Source: an uncultured Eubacterium sp.
GTDB taxonomy: Bacteria; Bacillota; Clostridia; Lachnospirales; Lachnospiraceae
Direction: 5' to 3'
Length of the DNA: 44,343 nt
NCBI GenBank assembly: GCA_910586445.1
Contig: CAJUHV010000031.1
Span: forward strand, 1-44,343
Shown here: piece by piece, positions 33,154 to 41,493 of the stretch
Numbering within the stretch: position 1 is the stretch's first letter
Layout: every line of letters starts with the position of its first letter
The notes under the pieces: generated by a model
Told to the model about the DNA's origin: nothing
Database searches by the model: none
Seen by the model: only the letters and a program-made list of their open reading frames with translations
Made by a program: the position numbers and the translations under genes

Positions 33154-34419
33154 ATGAAGACAAAAGCAGTCAGGATGTATGGTACAAGGGACCTGCGGCT
33201 GGAAGAGTTTGAGCTGCCGCCGATCAAGGAAGACGAGATTTTGGTAAAGGTAATCAGCGACAGTATCTGTATGTCCACATACAAGCTTGTCGAGCAGGGC
33301 AAAAAGCATAAGCGTGCACCACAGAATATCGATACAAATCCGGTTATTATCGGACATGAATTTGCAGGTGTTATTGTAGAGGTGGGGGAGAAGTGGAAAG
33401 ATCAGTTTCATCCGGGCATGAAGTTTACACAGCAGCCGGCGCTGAACTACAAAGGCAGCCTTGCTTCTCCGGGATATTCTTATGAATTTTTCGGCGGGGC
33501 ATGTACGTACTGCATTATACCGCATGAAGTCATGGAGCTTGGATGCCTGATGCCTTATGAGGGAGAGAGCTTTTTCGAGGCTTCGCTCGGCGAGCCTATG
33601 AGCTGCATTATCGGCGGTTATCATGGAAATTACCACACAAATAAGAGAAACCATGATCTGGCAGGCGGCACAAAGGAAGACGGAGATATTATCATTCTGG
33701 GCGGCTGCGGGCCGATGGGGCTTGGAGCAGTCAGCTACGGCATACAGTTTAAAAATAAGCCTAAGCGCATTGTAGTAACAGATATCGATGATGCCAAGAT
33801 TGAGCGTGCACGGGAAGTGATACCGGAGTCTTATGCCAGAGAAAACGGTGTAGAGCTGTTATATGTCAATACTGCAAAAATGGCAGACCCGGCAAAAGAA
33901 CTGGTTGGCCTGACAGGCGGCAAAGGCTACGATGATGTTTTTGTCTATGTGCCGAACCGTAAAGTAGCGGAGCTGGGCGATCAGATTCTGGCATTTGACG
34001 GCTGCATGAATTTCTTTGCAGGCCCTACAGACAATCAGTTTAAGGCGGAAATCAACCTGTATGACGTGCATTATACCAGCCAGCATATCGTAGGCACGAC
34101 CGGCGGCAATAATGATGACCTGATCGAGGCAAATGATCTGGCAGCAAAAGGAAGGATTGAGCCGGCTGTTATGGTGACACATGTAGGCGGAATAGACAGC
34201 ATCGCGCAGGCGACGCTCGACCTGCCGAAAATACCAGGAGGCAAAAAGCTGACTTATACGCAGTTTGACATGCCGCTTACAGCGATTGAGGATTTTGCAG
34301 AGCTTGGAAAAAGCGATCCGCTGTTTGAAAAGCTGGATGAGGCATGCAAAAACAACAGAGGGCTTTGGAGTGCACAGGCTGAAAAGGTACTATTCGAACA
34401 TTTTGGCGTAGAAATATAA
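33154..34419 (+). CDS. Zinc-type medium-chain dehydrogenase, sorbose-1-phosphate reductase-like
   Basis: A 421-residue MDR-superfamily oxidoreductase. ISDSICMSTYK, NPVIIGHEFAG and the long YKGSLASPGYSYEFFGG stretch are characteristic of L-sorbose-1-phosphate reductase (SorE) relatives. The NAD(P)-binding turn is ILGGCGPMGLGAV, with VTDIDDAKIERA following. In the known enzyme the keto group formed lies next to the phosphorylated carbon. Placed after a mannitol-type PTS and a 1-phosphofructokinase-like gene, with no mtlD present, it probably oxidises the imported hexitol phosphate. RBS AAGGAGG. Gap of 41 bases to the kinase. Function by context, not proven. Confidence 0.85.
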   Translation: MKTKAVRMYGTRDLRLEEFELPPIKEDEILVKVISDSICMSTYKLVEQGKKHKRAPQNIDTNPVIIGHEFAGVIVEVGEKWKDQFHPGMKFTQQPALNYKGSLASPGYSYEFFGGACTYCIIPHEVMELGCLMPYEGESFFEASLGEPMSCIIGGYHGNYHTNKRNHDLAGGTKEDGDIIILGGCGPMGLGAVSYGIQFKNKPKRIVVTDIDDAKIERAREVIPESYARENGVELLYVNTAKMADPAKELVGLTGGKGYDDVFVYVPNRKVAELGDQILAFDGCMNFFAGPTDNQFKAEINLYDVHYTSQHIVGTTGGNNDDLIEANDLAAKGRIEPAVMVTHVGGIDSIAQATLDLPKIPGGKKLTYTQFDMPLTAIEDFAELGKSDPLFEKLDEACKNNRGLWSAQAEKVLFEHFGVEI

Positions 34420-34454
34420 AGGGTAAAAGTTATAAATATTTAGGGGCTGTTATA

Positions 34455-34494
34455 AGCGCCGGGCCGGCAGACATCAGGCTGGTCCGGCGCTTTT
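34455..34494 (+). terminator. Terminator of the hexitol locus
   Basis: AGCGCCGGGCC (34455-34465) pairs with GGTCCGGCGCT (34481-34491) with one mismatch, followed by TTT. Confidence 0.85.
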
Positions 34495-34526
34495 GATGTT
34501 TGTTAAAATATTATTCTTCTCCAGCC

Positions 34527-34555
34527 TTGACCATGTCTTGTGGAATGGATATAAT
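34527..34555 (+). promoter_or_regulatory. Promoter of the membrane chemoreceptor gene
   Basis: TTGACC (34527-34532), 17-base spacer, TATAAT (34550-34555), 41 bases before the start codon. Confidence 0.75.
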
Positions 34556-34596
34556 AAGATTATCACAGCTTTGCACAAGATGAAGGAGAATGGATT

Positions 34597-36291
34597 ATGA
34601 AAATGAGAAAGGACAGTGTGGGAAACAAAAAGGGCCAGGAAGCACAGCTGAAAGCGCTGGCTAAACGTGTCTATGTGGCAGTCGGAATAGGGATTATCCT
34701 GCTGTTTGCGTTTACTGTGTTTAATATGGTTATGTCCAATATGCAGTCAGTACAGCTGAAGGCAGCAATGGCACTGGATCAGTACAGGATCGGATCAAAG
34801 TCGCTTACATATGCCGTGCAGTCTTATGCGGTTACTGGTGAAGAAAAGTATCATGAGGCTTACCTCAAAGAGCTGAATGAAGACAAAAATAGAGAAAAGG
34901 CCAAGGAGAGCCTGAAAAGCAGCGGGCTTACGGAAAAAGAATGGGCAGACCTTGATCATATAACGAGTCTGTCAGAGGCGCTGGTGCCGACGGAAGAAAA
35001 AGCGATAGAGTCTGCCGGAAAAAAACAGCTGGCTGATGCGCAGCGGCTTGTATTCAGCATGGAGTATGAAGAATCCGTAGAGCAGATTACAGAACTGACA
35101 GATCAAACTATCGAAGAGATCAATCAGCGGAAAAATAAGCAGGCAGAAATGATGAAGATACTGCAGATTGTACTCATTCTGCTTATGGCAGGCTCGTTCT
35201 TCTATATTGTAACAGAGATCTTTTGTATCGTAAAATTTGCACATTCAGATCTTTTGGAGCCGATTATTAAGGTGTCCGATCAAATGACATCTCTGGCAGG
35301 CGGGGAATTCTCAGTTCCGCTTGATTTAAAAGAAGATGACAGCGAAGTCGGCAGCATGGTGACATCGATTTCTTTTATGAAGAAAAATCTGATGGGCATG
35401 ATCAAGGAAATCTCAGACGTGCTGGAGCAGATGGGCAATGGCAATTATAATGTACAGATCCATCAGGAATATGTCGGAGAGTTTGTGCGGATCAAAGAAT
35501 CGTTTTTGGTCATCGGTGAAAAAATGCGCGAGACACTGCTTACGCTGCGTGAAGTATCAGGACAGATCGACAGGGGGTCAGAGCAGCTTGCCTATGCTGC
35601 AGAAGACCTGGCAGAAGGAAGTACGGATCAGGCAGGCCAGGTATCGAATCTTGTAAATGTATTCCAGCAGATGACAGACAGCATGGAGCGGAATATGGAA
35701 GCGGCACATGAATCGGTCAGGCTTGCAGACCGGGCAGGTACCACGCTTGCAGTAGGAAATACAAAGATGCAGGAATTAAAAGATGCAATTGGAGAAATCA
35801 GCCGCTGCTCCGAACAGATTGGTACGATTATCGGTGCGATTGAAGAGATTGCCTCTCAGACAAATTTACTGTCTTTAAATGCAGCGATTGAGGCTGCGCG
35901 GGCAGGCGAAGCCGGAAAGGGCTTTGCTGTCGTTGCGGATCAGGTGAAAAAGCTGGCGGAAGAATCCGCAGAAGCTGCCGGGAAGACGAAAAAGCTGATT
36001 GAGACAGCAATATCGGCGGTAGACAGCGGCATAGCCATTGCGGATGCTACAGCTGCCAATATGGAAGAAGTTTTGGACTGTGCCACAGATGCTACAGAAA
36101 AGATGGGCCAGATCGCAGTCATGCTGGAGGATGACGTAGAACATATGCGTCAGGTGCAGGTGAATCTAAAACAGGTTTCTGCAGTCGTAGATAACAATTC
36201 TGCCACATCGCAGGAAACAGCAGCAGTCAGTGAGGAACAAAAAGCGCAGGTAGAAACTATGGTGCAGATGATGGAGAGATTCAGCATATAA
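34597..36291 (+). CDS. Transmembrane methyl-accepting chemotaxis protein
   Basis: A 564-residue chemoreceptor. Membrane helix 1 is about residues 26-48 (VAVGIGIILLFAF), followed by a roughly 140-residue extracytoplasmic four-helix-bundle-like sensor (KSLTYAVQSYAVTGEEKY). Helix 2 is about 188-212, then comes a HAMP domain. A coiled coil carries the signalling tip QTNLLSLNAAIEAARAGEAG...GFAVVADQVKKLAEES. RBS AAGGAG. Monocistronic or leading the dipeptidase gene 45 bases downstream. Ligand unknown. No che or flagellar genes in the window. Confidence 0.93.
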   Translation: MKMRKDSVGNKKGQEAQLKALAKRVYVAVGIGIILLFAFTVFNMVMSNMQSVQLKAAMALDQYRIGSKSLTYAVQSYAVTGEEKYHEAYLKELNEDKNREKAKESLKSSGLTEKEWADLDHITSLSEALVPTEEKAIESAGKKQLADAQRLVFSMEYEESVEQITELTDQTIEEINQRKNKQAEMMKILQIVLILLMAGSFFYIVTEIFCIVKFAHSDLLEPIIKVSDQMTSLAGGEFSVPLDLKEDDSEVGSMVTSISFMKKNLMGMIKEISDVLEQMGNGNYNVQIHQEYVGEFVRIKESFLVIGEKMRETLLTLREVSGQIDRGSEQLAYAAEDLAEGSTDQAGQVSNLVNVFQQMTDSMERNMEAAHESVRLADRAGTTLAVGNTKMQELKDAIGEISRCSEQIGTIIGAIEEIASQTNLLSLNAAIEAARAGEAGKGFAVVADQVKKLAEESAEAAGKTKKLIETAISAVDSGIAIADATAANMEEVLDCATDATEKMGQIAVMLEDDVEHMRQVQVNLKQVSAVVDNNSATSQETAAVSEEQKAQVETMVQMMERFSI

Positions 36292-36336
36292 TGAGGGTAA
36301 GCGGTATAGAAGAAAAGTATAAAAGGAAAGTAATAT

Positions 36337-37254
36337 ATGAATTATTTTGACTGTCATGCTGATACACTTACGAAAATTGCAAAATCTCAGAGCTTATGGG
36401 AAAACAGCGGCAGTCTGGATCTGTCTAGAATACACAGATTTGCAGACAGCTATGCGCAGATTTTTGCTATATTTAAAGACAGGGCGAAAGCGGGAGCATG
36501 CACGGAAGAAGTTTTTATGCAGGCATATGAGAGGGCGGTCAGCCTGTTAAAGGCACAGCCTGATACTATAGCATGGTGCCTGACCGCAGCAGATATGCAC
36601 AAGGCGCATGAAGAAGGCAGGGCAGCAGCTTTTTTGTCGGTCGAGGATATTTCGATTATGGGTGCTTATACAGAGCGCATTTATGAGTTGGGCATACGGT
36701 TTGTACTGCTTAGCTGGAATTATGAAAATGAATATGCATGCGGTGCAGCGGCAGACCAGACGAAAGGACTGACAGACAAAGGGCGCATGCTTGTAAAAGA
36801 GCTGCTTGCCAGACAGATTGTACTGGACATCTCACATCTGTCTGACCGCGGCGTGGAAGAACTGTTTCATATGACCGATCAGCCGGTTATGGCTTCGCAT
36901 TCGAATGTGCGCGAGGTTTTTGAACATCCGCGCAATCTGAAAAAGGAGCATATAAAAGAGCTGATACGTAGAAAAGGGCTGATCGGGCTGAATTTTTATA
37001 AAAAGTTTGTCGGAGAGCAGCCGGATCTTACGGATCTTGTGCGCCATGCAGATGCGGTACTAAGCCTTGGCGGAGAAGATATTCTGGCTGTCGGCAGTGA
37101 TTTTGACGGCTGTATGGAGTTTCCGAAGGGAATAGCCGGTGTGCAGTCCATACCGGCTGTTCGGGAGGCATTTGAGCGGGAGGGTTTTGGCAGCAGCCTG
37201 ATTGAGAAAATATTTTTCCGCAATGCGCAGCGCTTTGTAACCGAGGCATTATAG
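36337..37254 (+). CDS. Membrane-dipeptidase-type peptidase (M19)
   Basis: A 305-residue zinc dipeptidase of the renal dipeptidase family. Metal ligands: H7 and D9 (CHADT), E103 (LSVEDIS), H167 (ISHLSD) and H188 (ASHSN). DISHLS and GSDFDG are family signatures. No signal peptide, so cytoplasmic. Members hydrolyse dipeptides, including some D-amino-acid dipeptides; this one's specificity is unknown. RBS AAAGGAAAG. Followed at 93 bases by the MIF-like gene. Confidence 0.93.
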   Translation: MNYFDCHADTLTKIAKSQSLWENSGSLDLSRIHRFADSYAQIFAIFKDRAKAGACTEEVFMQAYERAVSLLKAQPDTIAWCLTAADMHKAHEEGRAAAFLSVEDISIMGAYTERIYELGIRFVLLSWNYENEYACGAAADQTKGLTDKGRMLVKELLARQIVLDISHLSDRGVEELFHMTDQPVMASHSNVREVFEHPRNLKKEHIKELIRRKGLIGLNFYKKFVGEQPDLTDLVRHADAVLSLGGEDILAVGSDFDGCMEFPKGIAGVQSIPAVREAFEREGFGSSLIEKIFFRNAQRFVTEAL

Positions 37255-37347
37255 TTTGTTTAAAACTATTTTTGCTTATATAAGGTAAATGCGTATGCGG
37301 GATGTTTATGCATTTACAAAAATTCTGGCAGAAAGGGAGAGAAGATT

Positions 37348-37689
37348 ATGCCATTTATAGACTCAAAAATCACAGTAAAAGTCCCAGATGAAAAAAAGGA
37401 GGAAATAAAAGCGCAGCTGGGAGCGACAATGTCCATTATAGGCAAGTCGGAAGGCTTTCTGATGGTAGGCTTTGATGATGAATACTGCCTGTACATGGGT
37501 GGAAATAAGCTGGAAAAGGGAGCTTTTGTTTCTGTCAGCCTGTTTGGCAGCGCTTCGTCCGCGGCATATGAGAAGATGACGGCAGAGATCTGCAGTATTT
37601 ATGAGCAGCAGCTGGGCATACCAAAGGATAAAGTGTATGTCACTTATACCGGCGTCAGCGACTGGGGCTGGAACGGGCGAAATTTTTAA
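37348..37689 (+). CDS. MIF-like tautomerase (phenylpyruvate tautomerase-related)
   Basis: A 113-residue tautomerase-superfamily protein with the MIF layout: N-terminal catalytic Pro after Met (MPFIDSKITV), the middle LGATMSIIGKSEGFLMVGFD and the late SDWGWNGRNF similar to the MIF C-terminus. Bacterial MIF homologues are uncommon. Mammalian MIF is a cytokine with keto-enol tautomerase activity, but no signal peptide is seen here and a host-directed role is speculation. RBS AAAGGGAG. Ends 23 bases before apt. Confidence 0.85.
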   Translation: MPFIDSKITVKVPDEKKEEIKAQLGATMSIIGKSEGFLMVGFDDEYCLYMGGNKLEKGAFVSVSLFGSASSAAYEKMTAEICSIYEQQLGIPKDKVYVTYTGVSDWGWNGRNF

Positions 37690-37712
37690 AGAAAAAAGGA
37701 GATTAGGTACAG

Positions 37713-38237
37713 ATGAAAAAGATGGAGGAATACGTAAGGGCGATACCGGATTTTCCAGAACCGGGAATTATTTTCCGTGATGTGACAAGTGTTCTTCAAG
37801 ATCCAGACGGATTAAAGCTGGCGATTGATTCTATGGCGGCGTTATTGGACGGCGTAGATTATGATGTGATTGTAGGCACGGAGTCCAGAGGGTTTATGTT
37901 CGGCGTGCCGATTGCATACCAGATGGGAAAAGGATTTGTGCCTGTACGAAAAAAGGGCAAGCTCCCATGCGAGACAATTTCTGCAAAATATGATCTGGAA
38001 TACGGAAGCGCAGAGATCGAAATGCACAAAGATGCGATCAAGCCGGGACAGAAGGTTGTCTTAGTAGATGACCTGATTGCTACCGGAGGCACGCTTGCTG
38101 CAAGCGTTGACCTGATCGAGCAGCTGGGCGGAACAGTCGTAAAAGTAATTCTGCTGATGGAACTGGCAGGCTTAAAAGGCCGTGATAAACTGGCAGGTTA
38201 TGAGGTGGCATCTGTAATTACTTACGAAGGCAATTAA
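37713..38237 (+). CDS. apt: Adenine phosphoribosyltransferase
   Basis: A 174-residue purine-salvage enzyme: adenine plus PRPP gives AMP. FPEPGIIFRDVT is the family opener, GTESRGFMFG and FVPVRKKGKLP contact the substrate, and VVLVDDLIATGGTLAA is the PRPP-binding motif. RBS AAAGGAG. The gene for a purine permease follows 57 bases later, which fits a small import-and-salvage unit. Confidence 0.97.
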   Translation: MKKMEEYVRAIPDFPEPGIIFRDVTSVLQDPDGLKLAIDSMAALLDGVDYDVIVGTESRGFMFGVPIAYQMGKGFVPVRKKGKLPCETISAKYDLEYGSAEIEMHKDAIKPGQKVVLVDDLIATGGTLAASVDLIEQLGGTVVKVILLMELAGLKGRDKLAGYEVASVITYEGN

Positions 38238-38294
38238 TACGAAATCTGGTCAGACGGCCATAGCGTGAAAATATGAGGCAGAAGGGGAGAAGTA

Positions 38295-39653
38295 ATGTTA
38301 GAAAAATTATTTCATTTAGACGACAACAATACGACAGTCCGAACAGAGGTTATCGCAGGAATTACTACATTTATGACAATGGCATATATTTTAGCTGTTA
38401 ATCCGAATATGCTGGCAGCAGCGGGCATGGATGCGACAGCTGTGCTGATAGCAACCTGTCTGGCGTCCTTTTTAGGAACGATCTGTATGGCGCTGATGGC
38501 AAATTATCCGTTTGCACTGGCACCGGGTATGGGACTGAACGCGTATTTCGCTTATACAGTCTGTGGAAATATGGGGTATGACTGGAGGGTTGCACTGGCA
38601 GCCGTTGCAGTCGAAGGTGTTATATTTATAGTGCTTTCTTTAACCAATGTACGTGAAGCGATCTTTAATGCGATCCCGGGTACGCTGAAAAAAGGCGTCA
38701 GCGCAGGAATCGGCCTGTTTATCGCATTTATCGGCCTGCAGAACGGACATTTAGTCGTAAATAACGATTCTACGCTGATCAGCTATGTGGATTTTGCAGG
38801 AAATTTTCATACAGAAGGCATCTGTGCGATTCTGGCATTAATCGGCCTGTTTATTATTACAATATTGTATTTTAAGGGTATCAAGGGTGCGATTTTAATC
38901 GGCATTGTAACTACATGGGTACTTGGAATGCTGGCACAGGCATGCGGGCTGTATGAGGTTAATGCAGAAAGCGGATTTTATTCTCTGTATCCGTCGCTTC
39001 AGCTGACCGACTTCACGAAAATCGGTGAAACGTTCGGACAGGTATTTCAAGCAGATTTTTCTGGTGTAAGCATTACAAACTTTATCGTTGTGCTGTTTGC
39101 GTTTTTATTTGTAGATATGTTTGATACGATCGGAACGCTTGTCGGTGTGGCAACAAAGGCTGACATGCTGGATGAAAATGAAAAGCTGCCTCGCATTAAG
39201 CAGGCACTTTTGGCTGATGCAGTAGCTACAACGGCAGGTGCTGTGTTTGGTACTTCTACGACTACGACATTTGTGGAAAGCTCTGCCGGTGTCGGAGCAG
39301 GGGCAAAAACAGGATTGGCTTCTGTAGTTACTGGATTCTTATTTTTAGCAGCAATTTTCTTTGCGCCTGTTTTTACGGCAATACCGGGATTTGCAACTGC
39401 CCCGGCTTTAATCTTTGTAGGATTTTTGATGATCGGCGCTGTAATGCATATTGATTTTGATGATTTGACAGAAGCGGTACCGGCTTATCTCTGCCTGCTT
39501 ACAATGCCGCTGATGTATAGTATTTCCGAAGGAATTGCAATGGGCGTGATTTCTTATGTAGTTATTAACCTGTGCTGCGGCAAGTCCAGAAAGATTACGC
39601 CGCTGATGTATGTGCTGGCTGTCTTATTTGTCTGCAAGTATGCATTCTTATAA
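38295..39653 (+). CDS. NCS2-family purine permease (AzgA/PbuG-like)
   Basis: A 452-residue membrane transporter. TEVIAGITTFMTMAYIL and NPNMLAAAGMD open it. ANYPFALAPGMGLNAYFAYTVC is the AzgA-type signature that distinguishes adenine/guanine/hypoxanthine carriers from uracil/xanthine ones, and VDMFDTIGTLVGVA and the TFVESSAGVGAGAKTG segment follow. About 12-14 helices. Paired with apt, which suggests adenine as a main substrate. No purine riboswitch was seen upstream. Confidence 0.93.
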   Translation: MLEKLFHLDDNNTTVRTEVIAGITTFMTMAYILAVNPNMLAAAGMDATAVLIATCLASFLGTICMALMANYPFALAPGMGLNAYFAYTVCGNMGYDWRVALAAVAVEGVIFIVLSLTNVREAIFNAIPGTLKKGVSAGIGLFIAFIGLQNGHLVVNNDSTLISYVDFAGNFHTEGICAILALIGLFIITILYFKGIKGAILIGIVTTWVLGMLAQACGLYEVNAESGFYSLYPSLQLTDFTKIGETFGQVFQADFSGVSITNFIVVLFAFLFVDMFDTIGTLVGVATKADMLDENEKLPRIKQALLADAVATTAGAVFGTSTTTTFVESSAGVGAGAKTGLASVVTGFLFLAAIFFAPVFTAIPGFATAPALIFVGFLMIGAVMHIDFDDLTEAVPAYLCLLTMPLMYSISEGIAMGVISYVVINLCCGKSRKITPLMYVLAVLFVCKYAFL

Positions 39654-39699
39654 ATAGCTGAGGCAGCACCCTGATTTCATGTTTAAGGAGGAAATGGAA

Positions 39700-40011
39700 A
39701 TGGTTATAGTAAATACGGATTATATTTCGGGAAAAGAATTAGAAATGCTCGGTATGGTAAAGGGAAGTACAATACAGAGCAAAAATCTGGGACACGATAT
39801 CGGACAGGGATTTAAGACGCTGGTAGGCGGGGAGCTTAAATCTTATACCGAAATGATGAATGATGCCAGGGCACTTGCGACAAAGCGCATGGTAGCTGAA
39901 GCAGAGACGCTTGGAGCAGATGCGATTGTCAATGTACGTTTTGCATCTGCCGCGGTGATGGCAGGTGCGGCAGAGGTGATGGCGTATGGCACGGCTGTAA
40001 AGTTTGTGTAA
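39700..40011 (+). CDS. YbjQ/UPF0145 family protein
   Basis: A 103-residue small pentameric-type protein of the YbjQ family (formerly DUF74): MVIVNTDYISGKELEMLGMVKGS and LGADAIVNVRFASAAV are the conserved parts. The family is annotated as putative heavy-metal binding, with no firm function. The ATG at 39700 has AAGGAGG eight bases upstream; an ATG two codons earlier is too close to it. The glycosylase gene follows 18 bases later. Confidence 0.88.
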   Translation: MVIVNTDYISGKELEMLGMVKGSTIQSKNLGHDIGQGFKTLVGGELKSYTEMMNDARALATKRMVAEAETLGADAIVNVRFASAAVMAGAAEVMAYGTAVKFV

Positions 40012-40029
40012 GACTGTGAACCTGCAGAT

Positions 40030-40521
40030 ATGGAAGAATATCAGACAATCCGGCATACATTTGAACCGGTCTGGGATGAACATTCTGAAATACTGATTGT
40101 TGGGACATTTCCTTCTGTAAAGTCCAGGGAAAATAATTTTTACTACGGACATCCGCAGAACCGTTTTTGGAAAATGCTGGCGCGGCTCTATCATCAGGAG
40201 CTGCCGCAGACGATTGAAGAAAAAAAGGCTCTGGTTTTAAGCCGTCATCTGGCAGTCTGGGACGTTATCAGCCAATGTGATATTATCGGCTCGTCTGACA
40301 GCAGCATACGCAATGTTGTTGCAAGCGATATTGCAGGACTGCTTGCAAAAAGCAGGATTCATACGATTGCAGCAAACGGTGCAAAGGCTTATGATCTGTA
40401 CAAAAAGCATCAGCTTGCGCAGACGGGGCTTGAGGCCGTAAAACTGCCGTCTACAAGCCCGGCAAATGCGGCTTGGACGCTTGAAAGGCTGCAGGAGGCC
40501 TGGGGCAGGGTTCTGCTGTGA
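40030..40521 (+). CDS. DNA-deoxyinosine glycosylase (UDG superfamily)
   Basis: A 163-residue base-excision-repair enzyme. Motif A reads GTFPSVKSRENNFYYGHP, with QNRFWKML after it, and motif B reads LPSTSPANA. Both match the hypoxanthine-DNA glycosylase group (family 6), which removes deaminated adenine from DNA. The start at 40030 has no strong ribosome site, so translation may couple to the preceding YbjQ gene. The pairing with purine genes nearby is probably coincidental. Confidence 0.88.
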   Translation: MEEYQTIRHTFEPVWDEHSEILIVGTFPSVKSRENNFYYGHPQNRFWKMLARLYHQELPQTIEEKKALVLSRHLAVWDVISQCDIIGSSDSSIRNVVASDIAGLLAKSRIHTIAANGAKAYDLYKKHQLAQTGLEAVKLPSTSPANAAWTLERLQEAWGRVLL

Positions 40522-40540
40522 AAGAAATAATAGTCCGTGA

Positions 40541-40676
40541 ACTGCCTTGGCATAGTTTGAAGGAAAAAGTTTTAGAACTGCTTTGGACATAGATTTATGA
40601 AAGAAGTAATGCTTTGGGTATAGTATTGCGAAAAAAGCTCTAGAAATGTTGGGAATAGCTTTATGTAGAAAAGCTC
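40541..40676. repeat. Degenerate short direct repeats
   Basis: Four to five loose copies of a roughly 34-base phrase, each like GAACTGCTTTGGACATAG followed by an A/G-rich tail with AAAG. Too diverged for exact borders. No gene in the region. Confidence 0.4.
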
Positions 40677-40713
40677 TGGCGCTGTATACTGGGTACGGCG
40701 TCAGAGCTTTTTT
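40669..40713 (+). terminator. Terminator after the glycosylase gene
   Basis: AAAAGCTCTGGCGC (40669-40682) and GCGTCAGAGCTTTT (40698-40711) pair with one mismatch and end in a run of T. Confidence 0.8.
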
Positions 40714-40745
40714 GAATGATTCATGAAAGAAAGTTCAGAAAATGA

Positions 40746-40796
40746 TTGACTTATAGGCAAAAGTGTGTTAATGTGTACTAGTAACGATAGTACACA
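40746..40796 (+). promoter_or_regulatory. Promoter and GntR-type operator of the YtrA-like operon
   Basis: TTGACT (40746-40751), 17-base spacer, TAATGT (40769-40774). A 9-bp-arm palindrome, TGTGTACTA-N7-TAGTACACA (40772-40796), overlaps the -10 end and the start of transcription. This is the right kind of site for autorepression by the GntR/YtrA regulator. The leader from here to the first ATG is about 330 bases. Confidence 0.75.
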
Positions 40797-40818
40797 CAGT
40801 ACGTACAATACATCATAC

Positions 40819-40852
40819 TACACATCACACAATATTACACATCACACAATAT
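40819..40852. repeat. 17-bp direct repeat, two copies
   Basis: TACACATCACACAATAT at 40819-40835 and again at 40836-40852, within the leader of the YtrA-like operon. Confidence 0.8.
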
Positions 40853-40860
40853 TTCCGGAA

Positions 40861-40996
40861 CTGGAGCGTGTTTGAAAAATGCTTTCCGTGAGATGTACCC
40901 AACAGGCATGATATGCTTCACACTTTGTACCTGCAGGACATGATTTTTCAAACACACTTTGTACCTGCAGGACATGATTTTTCAAACACACTCCAG
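40861..40996. mobile_element. 136-bp MITE-like element in the operon leader
   Basis: Terminal inverted repeats CTGGAGCGTGTTTGAAAAAT (40861-40880) and its complement with one mismatch (40977-40996). The right end is tandemly duplicated: 34 bases at 40921-40954 are repeated exactly at 40955-40988. The left 60 bases match the elements at 15.7 and 44.3 kb. It sits between the operator and the first gene. Confidence 0.8.
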
Positions 40997-41017
40997 CAGG
41001 AAGTATAACTGCAGCAG

Positions 41018-41064
41018 TTTACGCCGGCAGCTATTTTACAATAAGATAGGCCGGCCGTGTAAAC
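41018..41064 (+). other. Leader inverted repeat before the GntR gene
   Basis: GTTTACGCCGGC (41018-41029) can pair with GCCGGCCGTGTAAAC (41049-41064) with a small bulge. No T run, so not an obvious terminator. It is 43 bases before the start codon and may affect translation or mRNA stability. Confidence 0.4.
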
Positions 41065-41106
41065 GGCAGCATTTATTTCGTGACAGGGGAAGGAGGAAGA
41101 GCGCAT

Positions 41107-41493
41107 ATGATAGAACTTAATTATCGGGATGCAAGGCCCATTTATGAACAGATCAAGGACGGCCTGCGTAAGCTGATGCTTTCCAGTGTAATCAGGCAGG
41201 ATGAGAAGCTGCCGAGTGTACGGGAATTAGCCAGCCAGCTTGCAATAAATCCGAATACGATTCAGAAAGCATATCGTGAGCTGGAGCAGGAAGGATATAT
41301 TTATACAGTATCGGGCAGGGGCAGTTTTGCAGCGCCGTTTACAGACATTAATTCCGGCAGGCTGAAAAAACTGCTAAACCAGTTTGATGAAGCAGTGATT
41401 GAGCTGCTTTATATGAAGAAAGATCCAAAGGAGCTGCAGCAGAGGATTGTGCAGCTGCAGCAGGGAGGTGCGGGCTATGATAGAAGTTATTAA
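41107..41493 (+). CDS. GntR-family regulator, YtrA type
   Basis: A 128-residue short GntR protein. The winged HTH reads RPIYEQIKDGLRKLMLSS, EKLPSVRELASQLAINPNTI, QKAYRELEQEGYIYTVSGRGSF. It has only a short helical tail and no ligand domain, as in YtrA. Such regulators repress the ABC operon they precede, often responding to cell-wall antibiotics; the signal here is unknown. ATG at 41107 follows GGAGG. Its last 17 bases overlap the ATPase gene. Confidence 0.92.
   Translation: MIELNYRDARPIYEQIKDGLRKLMLSSVIRQDEKLPSVRELASQLAINPNTIQKAYRELEQEGYIYTVSGRGSFAAPFTDINSGRLKKLLNQFDEAVIELLYMKKDPKELQQRIVQLQQGGAGYDRSY

Noticed and set aside
38238..38294. Purine riboswitch before the permease
   Set aside because: The gap is only 57 bases and shows none of the conserved purine-aptamer core; none was seen before apt either.
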